Below, piece by piece: positions 18,568-26,959 of a stretch of 64,000 nt of DNA. Made by a program: the position numbers and the translations under genes. This stretch comes from Pseudomonas xantholysinigenes (lineage in GTDB: Bacteria; Pseudomonadota; Gammaproteobacteria; Pseudomonadales; Pseudomonadaceae), in the NCBI RefSeq assembly GCF_014268885.2, contig NZ_CP077095.1, positions 4,495,001 to 4,559,000 of the forward strand. Direction: 5' to 3'. Under the pieces are notes generated by a model that worked only from the letters and a program-made list of their open reading frames with translations, had not been told where the DNA came from and ran no database searches. Numbering within the stretch: the stretch's first letter is position 1; the number at the start of each line of letters is the position of its first letter.

Positions 18568-18756
18568 ATGACAATCAAGATCAAGCTGGAACTGGCGTCG
18601 GGCCAGTCGATGGCAGGAATGCCGCTGGAATTGCTGCGTGATGGCAAAGTGATCAGCCGGGCCAAGGTGCCGGCGGGCGGGCTGGTGGCGTTCGAAGCGC
18701 CAGCAGGTGCGGGGCAGTTGGCGGTGCGGGTTGACCGCTCGGGAGTAAAAGCCTGA
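18568..18756 (+). CDS. Small beta-rich partner protein of the phospholipase
   Basis: A 62-residue protein starting at ATG 18568 with GGGAGG 6 nt upstream; the same frame extends upstream into the phospholipase gene but without a ribosome-binding site. The sequence (TIKIKLELASGQSMAGMPLE, GKVISRAKVPAGGLVAFEAP, GQLAVRVDRSG) alternates polar and hydrophobic residues and has the rhythm of a small transthyretin/Cna-B-like beta sandwich. No cysteine, signal peptide or membrane segment. Being 14 nt after the phospholipase, it should share the SOS-type promoter; an accessory, chaperone or inhibitor role is possible but unproven. Confidence 0.6.
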   Translation: MTIKIKLELASGQSMAGMPLELLRDGKVISRAKVPAGGLVAFEAPAGAGQLAVRVDRSGVKA

Positions 18757-18770
18757 TTGAAGGCGGGGCC

Positions 18771-18810
18771 GCTACGCGGCCCTTTCGCGGCACAAGGCCG
18801 CTCCTACACG
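18771..18810. repeat. Single REP-like element
   Basis: GCCGCTACGCGGC followed by CTTTCGCGGCACAAGGCCGC, the same core as the palindromes at 42940 and 56118 but present as one half only. It lies between convergent genes (18756 and 18862). Confidence 0.7.
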
Positions 18811-18861
18811 GGTGCGTGCCACCTGCTCACCAGGCAAGACAGCTTGCCGAAAGGGAGGATC

Positions 18862-19422
18862 TCAGCGCCGTACCGGGCGCTTCTGCAACTTGCGCTGCAA
18901 GGTGCGCCGGTGCATGCCCAGCGCCCGCGCGGTGGCGGAGATATTGCCCTCGTGCTCGCCCAGCACGCGCTGGATGTGCTCCCACTGCAGGCGGTCCACC
19001 GACATCGGGTTTTCCGGCACCAGGGTATCCAGGTCGGTGTGCTCCGAGAGCAACGCCGCCAGCACGTCATCGGCGTCGGCCGGCTTGCACAGGTAATTGC
19101 AGGCCCCGCGCTTGACCGCCTCGACCGCCGTGGCGATGCTCGAGTAGCCGGTCAGGATCACCACGCGCATCTCCGGGTCCAGCTCCAGCAGCTTGGGCAG
19201 CAGCACCAGGCCCGAGTCGCCTTCCATCTTCAGGTCCAGCGTGGCGTAGTCCGGCAGGTCCTGCTCGGCCAGTTTCAAGCCCTCTTCGGCGGAACCCGCG
19301 GTGCTCACGCGGAACCCACGACGGCTCATGGCGCGCGCCATGACCCGGGTAAAGGTGGCGTCGTCGTCCACCAGCAGCAGGTGCGGCAGTTCTTCGCCTT
19401 CGACCTGGATTTCTTCGCTCAT
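18862..19422 (-). CDS. roxR: Redox response regulator RoxR (RegA/PrrA/ActR family)
   Basis: A 186-residue response regulator: receiver domain (about residues 12-125) with acidic pocket LLLVDDDATF, phosphoacceptor Asp in YATLDLKMEGDSG and LTGYSSIATAVEAVK, then a proline-containing linker and a Fis-type helix-turn-helix GNISATARALGMHRRTLQRK. This short layout is diagnostic of RegA/PrrA/RoxR, which controls terminal oxidases and redox balance. Its ATG overlaps the roxS stop by 4 nt (ATGA), so the pair is translationally coupled. Confidence 0.93.
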   Translation of the reverse strand: MSEEIQVEGEELPHLLLVDDDATFTRVMARAMSRRGFRVSTAGSAEEGLKLAEQDLPDYATLDLKMEGDSGLVLLPKLLELDPEMRVVILTGYSSIATAVEAVKRGACNYLCKPADADDVLAALLSEHTDLDTLVPENPMSVDRLQWEHIQRVLGEHEGNISATARALGMHRRTLQRKLQKRPVRR

Positions 19423-20678
19423 CGTTCATCTCCTCGCTTGCCATGGGGCAGGCGCAATTCGGTCAGGGTGCCACCCTGCTCATGACTATAGAGTTTCACC
19501 GAACCGCCCGCACGGGTCACGCTGGCCTTGCTCAAGAACAGGCCCAGGCCGAAGCCTTTGCCCTTGGTGGTAATGAAGGGTTTGCCAATGGCCTCGGCAA
19601 TCGCCGGCGGCATGCCGGGGCCATGATCGCGGATGCTGATGACGATGTCCTGGGCGTCCCAATCCAGGCGCACCTCCAGGTCGTCGGGGCAGGCATCGGC
19701 GGCATTGTTCAACAGGTTCAGCAGCGCCTGGGTCAGGTCTGGCGGCGGGGTCAGCCGCGGCACCTCGCCGTCGCGCAGACGCTGGAAGCGGTAGCTGGCC
19801 TCGGGGCGCATCAGGTGCCAGCGGTTGAGCGCCTCGTCGAGCCAGGCGGTGACATCCTGCTCGACGATCGCCAGGCGGCGGTTGGCCTCGGCGGCACGCA
19901 CCAGCTGCTGCAAGGTTTCCTTGCACAGCTTGACCTGGTCCTGAAGGATCTGCAGGTCCTCCTGCAACATCGGGTCGGCGTGGTCCTGGCGCATTTCGTT
20001 GAGCAGCACGCTCATGGTCGCCAACGGCGTGCCCAACTCATGAGCCGCGCCGGCAGCCTGGGTGGCTACCGCCAGCAGTTGTTCGTCGCGCAGGCTTTCT
20101 TCGCGGCGCTCGGCGCGCAGGTTTTCCTGCCGGCGCAGTTCCTCGGCCATGCGCGCGGCGAAGAAGGTGATCACCGCCGCGGCCAGGGCGATGCTCAGCC
20201 ACATGCCATAGACCTGCATGGTGTCACGCGCCATCGGCAGCGTTTCCAGCGGGTAGTACTGCACCAGCAGCAGGCTGTAGGCCACCAGGGCAATACCCGA
20301 GAGCACCAGCGAATAGATCCACGGCAGCGTCACCGCGGCAATCGCCAACGGCACCAGGTAATAGGAAACGAACGGGTTGGTCGAGCCTCCCGAGTAATAC
20401 AGCAGGGCACTGTGGATCAGCAGGTCGCAGGCCAGCTGCAAGGCATACTCGAGCTCGGTGACCGGCAGCGACAGGCGCAGGCGCAGGGCGGTGAAGGCGC
20501 ACAGCAGCGACGACAGAGCCAAGGTGACCGCCAGCGAGAACCAGGGCAGCGGCAGCAGCTCGGTCCAGTAGGCCACGCCGACCGAGCCGGCCTGGGCAGC
20601 GAGGACGAGGATGCGGATGAAGGTCAGACGCCAAAGGTTCTGGCGGGTGGCGGACAACGGATGTGCGGCAACGAGCAT
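19419..20678 (-). CDS. roxS: Redox sensor histidine kinase RoxS (RegB/PrrB family)
   Basis: A 419-residue kinase with six transmembrane segments. Start MLVAAHPLSATRQNLWRL at 20678 has GGGAG about 5-6 nt upstream; a 32-codon longer frame lacks support. Between membrane segments it has SGGSTNPFVSYYLVPLA, the GGxxNPF ubiquinone-sensing box of RegB/PrrB. The H-box is AAGAAHELGTPLATMSVLL, followed by an HATPase domain (LLNLLNNAADACPDD, DHGPGMP, KGFGLGLFLSKASV). It phosphorylates RoxR in response to electron-transport-chain redox state. Confidence 0.93.
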   Translation of the reverse strand: MLVAAHPLSATRQNLWRLTFIRILVLAAQAGSVGVAYWTELLPLPWFSLAVTLALSSLLCAFTALRLRLSLPVTELEYALQLACDLLIHSALLYYSGGSTNPFVSYYLVPLAIAAVTLPWIYSLVLSGIALVAYSLLLVQYYPLETLPMARDTMQVYGMWLSIALAAAVITFFAARMAEELRRQENLRAERREESLRDEQLLAVATQAAGAAHELGTPLATMSVLLNEMRQDHADPMLQEDLQILQDQVKLCKETLQQLVRAAEANRRLAIVEQDVTAWLDEALNRWHLMRPEASYRFQRLRDGEVPRLTPPPDLTQALLNLLNNAADACPDDLEVRLDWDAQDIVISIRDHGPGMPPAIAEAIGKPFITTKGKGFGLGLFLSKASVTRAGGSVKLYSHEQGGTLTELRLPHGKRGDER

Positions 20679-20873
20679 GAGCTCTCCCGATGGGTGCTCC
20701 AGAAAAATCGGCTGGAGTATACCGAAGCCGGGCACCTCGCTGCAGCGATGCGGCAAAGCGCCACACTTTGTCACAGGTTCATGATGGCACTGTTGAACCC
20801 ACTACACTGTTTCACGGTCTGATCGGCCATGCGTGGTCTCGATGCCACGTCTTACACTGCCAAGGAGCTCCAC

Positions 20874-21596
20874 ATGCATATTCCCCGTCGCGCCACCGCC
20901 GCCGTCGCCCTGTCCTGCGGCCTACTCGCCAGCCTGCCCGCCCTGGCGGCCGACGAACCGCGCTACAACCAGGTGTCGCTGCGTGCCGAAGTGAGCAAGG
21001 AAGTGGCCCGCGACCTGATGGTCGTGACGCTCTACAGCGAAGCGCAGAACACCGACCCGGGCAAGCTCGCCAAGGACATCACCGAGACCATGAACAAGGC
21101 CGTGCAGCAAGCCCGCCAGGTCAAGGAGGTGAAAATCAGCCAGGGCAGCCGCAACAGCTACCCGATCTACGACACCAAGGGCCAGAAGATCACTGGCTGG
21201 CGCGAACGCGCCGAACTACGCCTGGAAAGCGCCGACTTCCCCGCCTTGTCCAAGCTCACCGGCGACCTGCTGCAGGACCTGAAGATGGGCGGCATGGACT
21301 TCTCGATCGCCCCGGCCACCCGCAAAGCCAGCGAGGACGACCTGCTCAAGGACGCCGTCGCCGCCTTCAAGGCCCGCGCCCAGCTGGCCACCGAGGCCCT
21401 CGGCGGCAAAGGCTACAAAGTGGTCAGCCTGAACCTCAACAGCAGTGGCTACCCGCGCCCGTACCTGCGCAATGCGCCCATGGCGATGATGGCCAAGGGG
21501 GCTGCTGACGAAGCCGCGCCAGCACCCGATATCGAAGCCGGTACCAGCGAAGTCAGCATGAGCGCCGACGGCCTGATCGAAGTCCAGGTGCCCTGA
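20874..21596 (+). CDS. SIMPL-domain (DUF541) periplasmic protein
   Basis: A 240-residue exported protein; ATG 20874 is preceded by AAGGAG and gives a clean signal peptide ending LPALAA around residue 24. The body matches the SIMPL/DUF541 family (YggE-like): YNQVSLRAEVSKEVARDLM, GWRERAELRLESADF and the C-terminal EVSMSADGLIEVQV. YggE-type proteins are linked to oxidative-stress tolerance, but the molecular role is unknown. Followed by a strong hairpin at 21611. Confidence 0.85.
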   Translation: MHIPRRATAAVALSCGLLASLPALAADEPRYNQVSLRAEVSKEVARDLMVVTLYSEAQNTDPGKLAKDITETMNKAVQQARQVKEVKISQGSRNSYPIYDTKGQKITGWRERAELRLESADFPALSKLTGDLLQDLKMGGMDFSIAPATRKASEDDLLKDAVAAFKARAQLATEALGGKGYKVVSLNLNSSGYPRPYLRNAPMAMMAKGAADEAAPAPDIEAGTSEVSMSADGLIEVQVP

Positions 21597-21610
21597 CACC
21601 TCCAGTTGAA

Positions 21611-21640
21611 TGTCCGAGGCGGTCAAAACCGTCTCGGACA
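21611..21640 (+). terminator. Strong hairpin after the SIMPL-domain gene
   Basis: TGTCCGAGGCGGT-CAAA-ACCGTCTCGGACA pairs over 13 bp with one mismatch, 14 nt after the stop at 21596. There is no T-run directly after it, so it may act as a weak terminator or a 3'-end stabiliser. Confidence 0.5.
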
Positions 21641-21827
21641 GCCGTTTCAGACCCTTCCTACGCACCAAACGGGTGCATCTGCTTGTCACAAAAAGTGCGA
21701 AATATCCTGAAAATTTCGCGCCTTTTGCCTGCGCAAACGATCAACATTCGCCAAAGTTATATGGATGCGACATCCATGTACGTCCGTACCACGTTTTTGG
21801 CGTCAACCATCCTGCTGAGTGTTGCAT

Positions 21828-21845
21828 TGGGAATAGCCCCTGCAT
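21828..21845 (+). promoter_or_regulatory. Possible sigma-54 promoter of the dipeptide cluster
   Basis: TTGGGAATAGCCCCTGCA has the GG-N10-GC spacing of a -24/-12 element about 65 nt before the first binding-protein gene; several consensus bases deviate. A palindrome ATGGAT-5nt-ATCCAT at 21762-21778 lies 50 nt upstream. The rest of 21641-21908 shows no gene. Confidence 0.3.
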
Positions 21846-21908
21846 AAGTATCCGCAGGTCGGCTCACGAGGCCGCCTCAATTCGAAAAATGACAACAATG
21901 AGGCCACC

Positions 21909-23534
21909 ATGCTCAAACACGCAGTCATTCCGTTCCTGGTCGGCGCAGGCTTGCTAGCCGGCGCACCGTCCGCCCTCGCCGCGACCAACCTGGTGTTCTG
22001 CTCCGAAGGCAGCCCGGCCGGTTTCGACCCGGGGCAGTACACCACCGGAACCGACTTCGACGCCTCCGCCGAGACCATGTTCAACCGCCTGACCCAGTTC
22101 GAGCGCGGCGGTACCAAGGTCATTCCCGGCCTGGCCACCAGCTGGGAGGTCTCCGATGACGGCAAGACCTACACCTTCCACCTGCGCGAAGGCGTGAAGT
22201 TCCATACCACCGAGTACTTCAAGCCCACCCGGGCGTTCAACGCCGACGACGTGCTGTTCACCTTCAACCGCATGCTCGACAAGAACCATCCGTTCCGCAA
22301 AGCCTACCCCACCGAATTCCCCTACTTCACCGACATGGGCATGGACAAGAACATCGCCAAGGTGGAGAAGGTCGACGACCACACCGTGCGTTTCGCCCTC
22401 AACGAAGTGGACGCCGCGTTCATCCAGAACCTGGCCATGAGCTTCGCCTCCATCCAGTCCGCCGAGTACGCCGACCAGCTGCTCAAGCAGGGCAAGGCCG
22501 CCGACATCAACCAGAAGCCGATCGGCACCGGCCCGTTCGTGTTCAGCAAGTACCAGAAGGACGCGCAGATCCGCTACAAGGGCAACAAGGACTACTGGAA
22601 GCCCGAGGACGTCAAGATCGACAACCTGATCTTCGCCATCAGCACCGACGCCTCGGTGCGCATGCAGAAGCTCAAGAAAAACGAGTGCCAGGTCACCCTG
22701 TTCCCGCGCCCGGCCGACATCAAGCCGCTGCAGGAAGACAAGAAGCTGCAGATGCCTGAACAGGCCGGCTTCAACCTCGGCTACATCGCCTACAACGTGA
22801 TGGACAAGGTCAAGGGCAGCGACCAGCCCAACCCGCTGTCGCAGCTCAAGGTCCGCCAGGCCCTCGACATGGCGGTGAACAAGCCACAGATCATAGAATC
22901 GGTGTACCAGGGCGCGGGCCAGCTGGCGGTCAATGCCATGCCGCCGACCCAGTGGTCCTACGACACCACCATCAAGGACGCCAAGTACGACCCTGAGAAA
23001 GCCAAGCAGCTGCTCAAGGAAGCCGGCATCAAGGAAGGCACCGAGATCACCCTGTGGGCCATGCCGGTGCAGCGCCCGTACAACCCCAACGCCAAGCTGA
23101 TGGCCGAAATGCTCCAGGCTGACTGGGCCAAGATCGGTATCAAGGCCAAGATCGTCAGCTACGAGTGGGGCGAGTACATCAAGCGCTCCAAGGGCGGCGA
23201 ACAAGGCGCCATGCTGATTGGCTGGAGCGGCGACAACGGTGACCCGGACAACTGGCTCGGCACCCTCTATGGCTGCGACGCCATGGACGGCAACAACTTC
23301 TCCAAGTGGTGCTACAAGCCTTATGACGACCTGATCAAGCAGGCCAAGGCGACCTCCGACCAAGCCAAGCGCACCGAGCTGTACAAGCAGGCGCAGCACA
23401 TCCTCAAGGAACAACTGCCGATCACCCCGATCGCCCACTCCACCGTGTATCAGCCCATGAGCACGTCCGTGAAGGACTTCAAGATCAGCCCCTTCGGCCT
23501 GAACTCCTTCTACGGGGTCAGCGTGGAGAAGTAA
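21909..23534 (+). CDS. dppA: ABC-transporter dipeptide-binding protein DppA (first paralog)
   Basis: A 541-residue periplasmic solute-binding protein of the SBP_bac_5 family. A signal peptide (about residues 1-24, ending SALAA) is followed by NLVFCSEGSPAGFDPGQYTT and FNRMLDKNHPFRKAYPTEFP, typical of DppA. It delivers di- and tripeptides to DppBCDF, encoded 7 kb downstream on the same strand. It is closely related to the next binding protein (23754) and more distantly to the third (26960), indicating local duplication and divergence. The arrangement resembles the P. aeruginosa dppA-paralog cluster. Confidence 0.92.
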   Translation: MLKHAVIPFLVGAGLLAGAPSALAATNLVFCSEGSPAGFDPGQYTTGTDFDASAETMFNRLTQFERGGTKVIPGLATSWEVSDDGKTYTFHLREGVKFHTTEYFKPTRAFNADDVLFTFNRMLDKNHPFRKAYPTEFPYFTDMGMDKNIAKVEKVDDHTVRFALNEVDAAFIQNLAMSFASIQSAEYADQLLKQGKAADINQKPIGTGPFVFSKYQKDAQIRYKGNKDYWKPEDVKIDNLIFAISTDASVRMQKLKKNECQVTLFPRPADIKPLQEDKKLQMPEQAGFNLGYIAYNVMDKVKGSDQPNPLSQLKVRQALDMAVNKPQIIESVYQGAGQLAVNAMPPTQWSYDTTIKDAKYDPEKAKQLLKEAGIKEGTEITLWAMPVQRPYNPNAKLMAEMLQADWAKIGIKAKIVSYEWGEYIKRSKGGEQGAMLIGWSGDNGDPDNWLGTLYGCDAMDGNNFSKWCYKPYDDLIKQAKATSDQAKRTELYKQAQHILKEQLPITPIAHSTVYQPMSTSVKDFKISPFGLNSFYGVSVEK

Positions 23535-23543
23535 CGGCCGTGA

Positions 23544-23575
23544 TCGTCCTGTCGCCGCGGTTGGCGACAGGACGA
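23544..23575 (+). promoter_or_regulatory. Perfect 13-bp intercistronic hairpin
   Basis: TCGTCCTGTCGCC, a 6-nt loop and the exact complement lie 10 nt after the first dppA stop. With no U-tract, it is more likely an RNA-stability or partial-attenuation element than a full terminator. A further stem CCCGAC...GTCGGG at about 23677-23695 lies in the 219-nt gap before the next gene. Confidence 0.6.
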
Positions 23576-23753
23576 TGACAGGACCGGGCGATACGTAGGG
23601 CTATTCCCTCACGCTCGCCAGAATTTCCCCGCCCCCATACCAGTACCTAACCCATGGTTCCCACTTCCCGACGCCTTTATCGTCGGGACTGGGACGCCAC
23701 AGCCGTGTGTTGCCCACGCGGCCGGTTTCGACGACACGGACAAAGGATTTGCC

Positions 23754-25346
23754 ATGCGCTTCACCACGCTGAGTTCCACCCTGATCGCCCTCGGCCTGCT
23801 GAGCCAGGCCCCGGTCAGCCTGGCCAACAACCTGGTGTTCTGCTCCGAGGGCAGCCCGGCGGGCTTCGATACCGCCCAGTACACCAGCGCCACCGACAAC
23901 GACGCGGCCGAGCCGATCTACAACCGCCTGGTCGAGTTCGAGCGCGGCGGCACCGCCGTGCAGCCTGGCCTGGCCACCGACTGGCAGGTGTCCGACGACG
24001 GCCTGAAGTACAGCTTCCACCTGCGCCCCGGCGTGAAGTTCCACAGCAACAAGGACTTCAAGCCCAGCCGTGACTTCAACGCCGACGACGTGCTGTTCAC
24101 CTTCAACCGCATGCTCGACAAGGGCCAGCCGTTCCGCAAGGCCTACCCCACCGAGTTTCCGTACTTCGTCAGCATGGGCCTGGACAAGAACATCGCCAAG
24201 GTCGAGAAGACCGACCCACTGACCGTGGTCTTCACCCTCAACAGCGTCGACGCCGCGTTCATCCAGAACCTCGCCATGGCGTTCGCCTCGATTCTCTCCG
24301 CTGAATACGCCGAGCACCTGCTGGCCGACGGCAAGCCCAGCGACATCAACCAGAAGCCGATCGGCACCGGGCCGTTCGTGTTCCAGCGCTACCAAAAGGA
24401 CTCGCAGATCCGCTTCAAGGGCAACAAGGACTACTGGGCCCCGGAGCGGGTGAAAATCGACAACCTGATCTTCTCCATCAACGTCGACCCGTCGGTGCGC
24501 ATCCAGAAGCTGCGCAAGAACGAATGCCAGGTCACCCTGCACCCACGCCCCGCCGACCTGCCGGCACTCAAGCAGGACAAGCAGTTGCAGGTGATGAGCC
24601 AACCCGGCTTCAACCTCGGCTACATCGCCTACAACACCCAGCACCCGCCGTTCGACCGCCTCGAAGTGCGCCAGGCCATGGACATGGCGGTGAACAAGCA
24701 GGCGATCATCCAGGCCGTGTACCAGGACGCCGGGCAACCCGCGACCAATGCCATGCCGCCGACCCAATGGTCCTACGACAGCACCATCAAGGACGCCCGG
24801 TACGACCCGGAACAGGCCAAGCAGTTGCTCACCCAGGCCGGGGTCAAGGACGGCACCGAAATCACCCTCTGGGCCATGCCGGTGCAACGCCCCTACAACC
24901 CCAACGCCAAGCTCATGGCCGAGATGCTCCAGGCCGACTGGAACAAGCTCGGCTTCAAGGTACGCATCGTCAGCTACGAATGGGGCGAATACCTCAAGCG
25001 CATGAAGAGCGGCGAGCACGACATCGCCCTGATCGGCTGGACCGGCGACAACGGTGACCCGGACAACTGGCTCGGCACCCTGTTCAGCTGCGACGCCATC
25101 GGCAGTAACAACTATTCCTTGTGGTGCGACCCGCAGTACGACGCGCTGGTGAAAAAAGCCAAGCAAGTCACCGATCGCGAACAGCGCACCACCCTTTACC
25201 AACAGGCCCAGCAGCGCCTCAAGCAGCAGGTACCGATCACCCCGGTGGCCCACTCGACAGTCAACCAGCCACTGAGCATCAGCGTGAAAGACTTCAAGGT
25301 CAGCCCCTTCGGACGCAACGTATTTTCCGGCGTCAGTATCGATTGA
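23754..25346 (+). CDS. ABC-transporter dipeptide-binding protein (second DppA paralog)
   Basis: A 530-residue SBP_bac_5 protein with signal peptide MRFTTLSSTLIALGLLSQAP and cleavage near residue 22. It shares with the first paralog NLVFCSEGSPAGFD, FNRMLDKGQPFRKAYPTEFP, DINQKPIGTGPFVFQ and ITLWAMPVQRPYNPNAKLMA. Binding-pocket regions differ, so it probably widens peptide range. It precedes the OprD-family porin by about 160 nt, fitting a role in periplasmic capture of peptides that enter through it. AAAGGA precedes the ATG by about 7 nt. Confidence 0.92.
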   Translation: MRFTTLSSTLIALGLLSQAPVSLANNLVFCSEGSPAGFDTAQYTSATDNDAAEPIYNRLVEFERGGTAVQPGLATDWQVSDDGLKYSFHLRPGVKFHSNKDFKPSRDFNADDVLFTFNRMLDKGQPFRKAYPTEFPYFVSMGLDKNIAKVEKTDPLTVVFTLNSVDAAFIQNLAMAFASILSAEYAEHLLADGKPSDINQKPIGTGPFVFQRYQKDSQIRFKGNKDYWAPERVKIDNLIFSINVDPSVRIQKLRKNECQVTLHPRPADLPALKQDKQLQVMSQPGFNLGYIAYNTQHPPFDRLEVRQAMDMAVNKQAIIQAVYQDAGQPATNAMPPTQWSYDSTIKDARYDPEQAKQLLTQAGVKDGTEITLWAMPVQRPYNPNAKLMAEMLQADWNKLGFKVRIVSYEWGEYLKRMKSGEHDIALIGWTGDNGDPDNWLGTLFSCDAIGSNNYSLWCDPQYDALVKKAKQVTDREQRTTLYQQAQQRLKQQVPITPVAHSTVNQPLSISVKDFKVSPFGRNVFSGVSID

Positions 25347-25504
25347 CCCTGCAACGTCGGGTCGGGCGTGCAACCCACTCCCGCGACCGCGTGCAGCCCG
25401 GATTTGCCTGGCACCCCCCAGGCAGATACCCGCAGTACCGCGTCACCGTGACAAGCCCGGCCCACGAAGCCGGGTGATAACTAAAAAAAAGAAAGGGAGC
25501 TTTC

Positions 25505-26887
25505 ATGTCGAGACGTACCGCAACCACCGCACTGGCCTTGTCCGTCGGCGCCTTCTGCGCCCTCGCCCAGGCCGAACCCGCCAGCCAGGACTATGTGCCG
25601 ATCACGCTCAAGTCCGGCAGCGAGCAGGCCGAGGCCAAAGGCTTCATCGACGGGCAGAGCCTGTCTGGCACCACCCGTAACTGGTATGCCCGCGAGCGCG
25701 CCACCCGCGCGCCGCTGTGGAAATACACCAAGAGCGACGGCAGCCGCCACCCCACCCACAGCCGCGACAACTGGCTGCAGGGCACCATCCTCAACTACAG
25801 CTCGGGCTTCACCGAAGGCACCGTGGGCTTCGCCGTCGAGGCCGCGGCCTACAACGCCATCGCCCTGGAGCGCGGCCGCGCCGCGGTCGCCGGGCCGAAC
25901 AACCGCACGCTCACCCACAGCGACGGCGATGTGATCGGCCAGTGGAGCAAGATGGGCCTGGGCAACGTCAAGGCCCGGATCTCCAACACCACCCTGACGG
26001 TCGGTCGCCAATCGGTGGACACGCCGATGATCGCCTATATCGGCAACCGCGCATTGCCGTCGAGCTTCCAGGGTGCGTTCCTGCACAGTGCCGAGTTCGA
26101 CAACCTGTCGTTCGACCTGGGGACCTTCGACCGCGTCTCGCCGCGTACCGAACAGAGCCTGAGCAAGTTCCGCAGCGAATACGGCGCCGCCGGGGTCGAG
26201 ACCGACCGCGCCAGCACCGCTGGTATCAACTACCAGCCGTTCAAGAGCCTGACCACCAGCCTCTACGCCACCAAGGTCGAGGACTTCTGGAACCAGTACT
26301 ACTTCGGCGCCAACCATGTGCTGGGCGACAGCGCGGTGCTGAGCCTGACCACCGGCCTGAACTACTACAAGACGGTCGACGCCGGCAGCAAGAAGATGGG
26401 CGAGATCGACAACGATACCTACAGCCTGTCGCTGGGCCTGACGCACCAGGCCCACACACTCAGCGCCTCCTGGCAGCAGGTCAACGGCAACGAGTACTTC
26501 GACTACCTGCACGAAACCAACGGCATCTACCTGGCCAACTCCCTGCTGTCGGACTTCAACGGCCCGAACGAGAAATCGCTGCAGATCAGCTATGTGCTGA
26601 ACATGGCGCCGTACGGCGTGCCGGGCCTCAAGTTCAACCTGTACAACGCCCGTGGCTGGGGCATCGACGGTACCCACTACAAGGGCACCGCCTACGACGT
26701 GCGCGGCATGGACGGCGAAACCCATTATGAATGGGGTATCGGCACCAGCTATGCGGTGCAGAGCGGCATGCTCAAGGACACCACCATCCGCGCCACCTAC
26801 ACCGCGCACCGCGCCAGCAAGGCCCAGGCCGATGGCAGCCTGGACGAACTGCGGATCGTGACCACCATTCCGTTCAACATCCTCTGA
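25505..26887 (+). CDS. OprD-family outer-membrane porin (OpdP-like, dipeptide uptake)
   Basis: A 460-residue OprD/Occ porin: signal peptide ending LAQA, the N-terminal KGFIDGQSLSGTTRNWYARE motif of the family, many alternating beta strands, and a C-terminal strand ending in IPFNIL. Position between dipeptide-binding genes matches P. aeruginosa opdP, a Gly-Glu-type dipeptide channel, so peptide specificity is inferred. The leader contains an A-rich run CTAAAAAAAAGAAAGGGAG directly at the ribosome-binding site, a likely target for Hfq/Crc catabolite repression. Confidence 0.9.
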   Translation: MSRRTATTALALSVGAFCALAQAEPASQDYVPITLKSGSEQAEAKGFIDGQSLSGTTRNWYARERATRAPLWKYTKSDGSRHPTHSRDNWLQGTILNYSSGFTEGTVGFAVEAAAYNAIALERGRAAVAGPNNRTLTHSDGDVIGQWSKMGLGNVKARISNTTLTVGRQSVDTPMIAYIGNRALPSSFQGAFLHSAEFDNLSFDLGTFDRVSPRTEQSLSKFRSEYGAAGVETDRASTAGINYQPFKSLTTSLYATKVEDFWNQYYFGANHVLGDSAVLSLTTGLNYYKTVDAGSKKMGEIDNDTYSLSLGLTHQAHTLSASWQQVNGNEYFDYLHETNGIYLANSLLSDFNGPNEKSLQISYVLNMAPYGVPGLKFNLYNARGWGIDGTHYKGTAYDVRGMDGETHYEWGIGTSYAVQSGMLKDTTIRATYTAHRASKAQADGSLDELRIVTTIPFNIL

Positions 26888-26959
26888 CCGTCGCCGCCAC
26901 GGTCCGACTCCCCACGGGTCGTGGCGGCTACGCTGGAACTAGCATTGCAGGGAGGTTCC

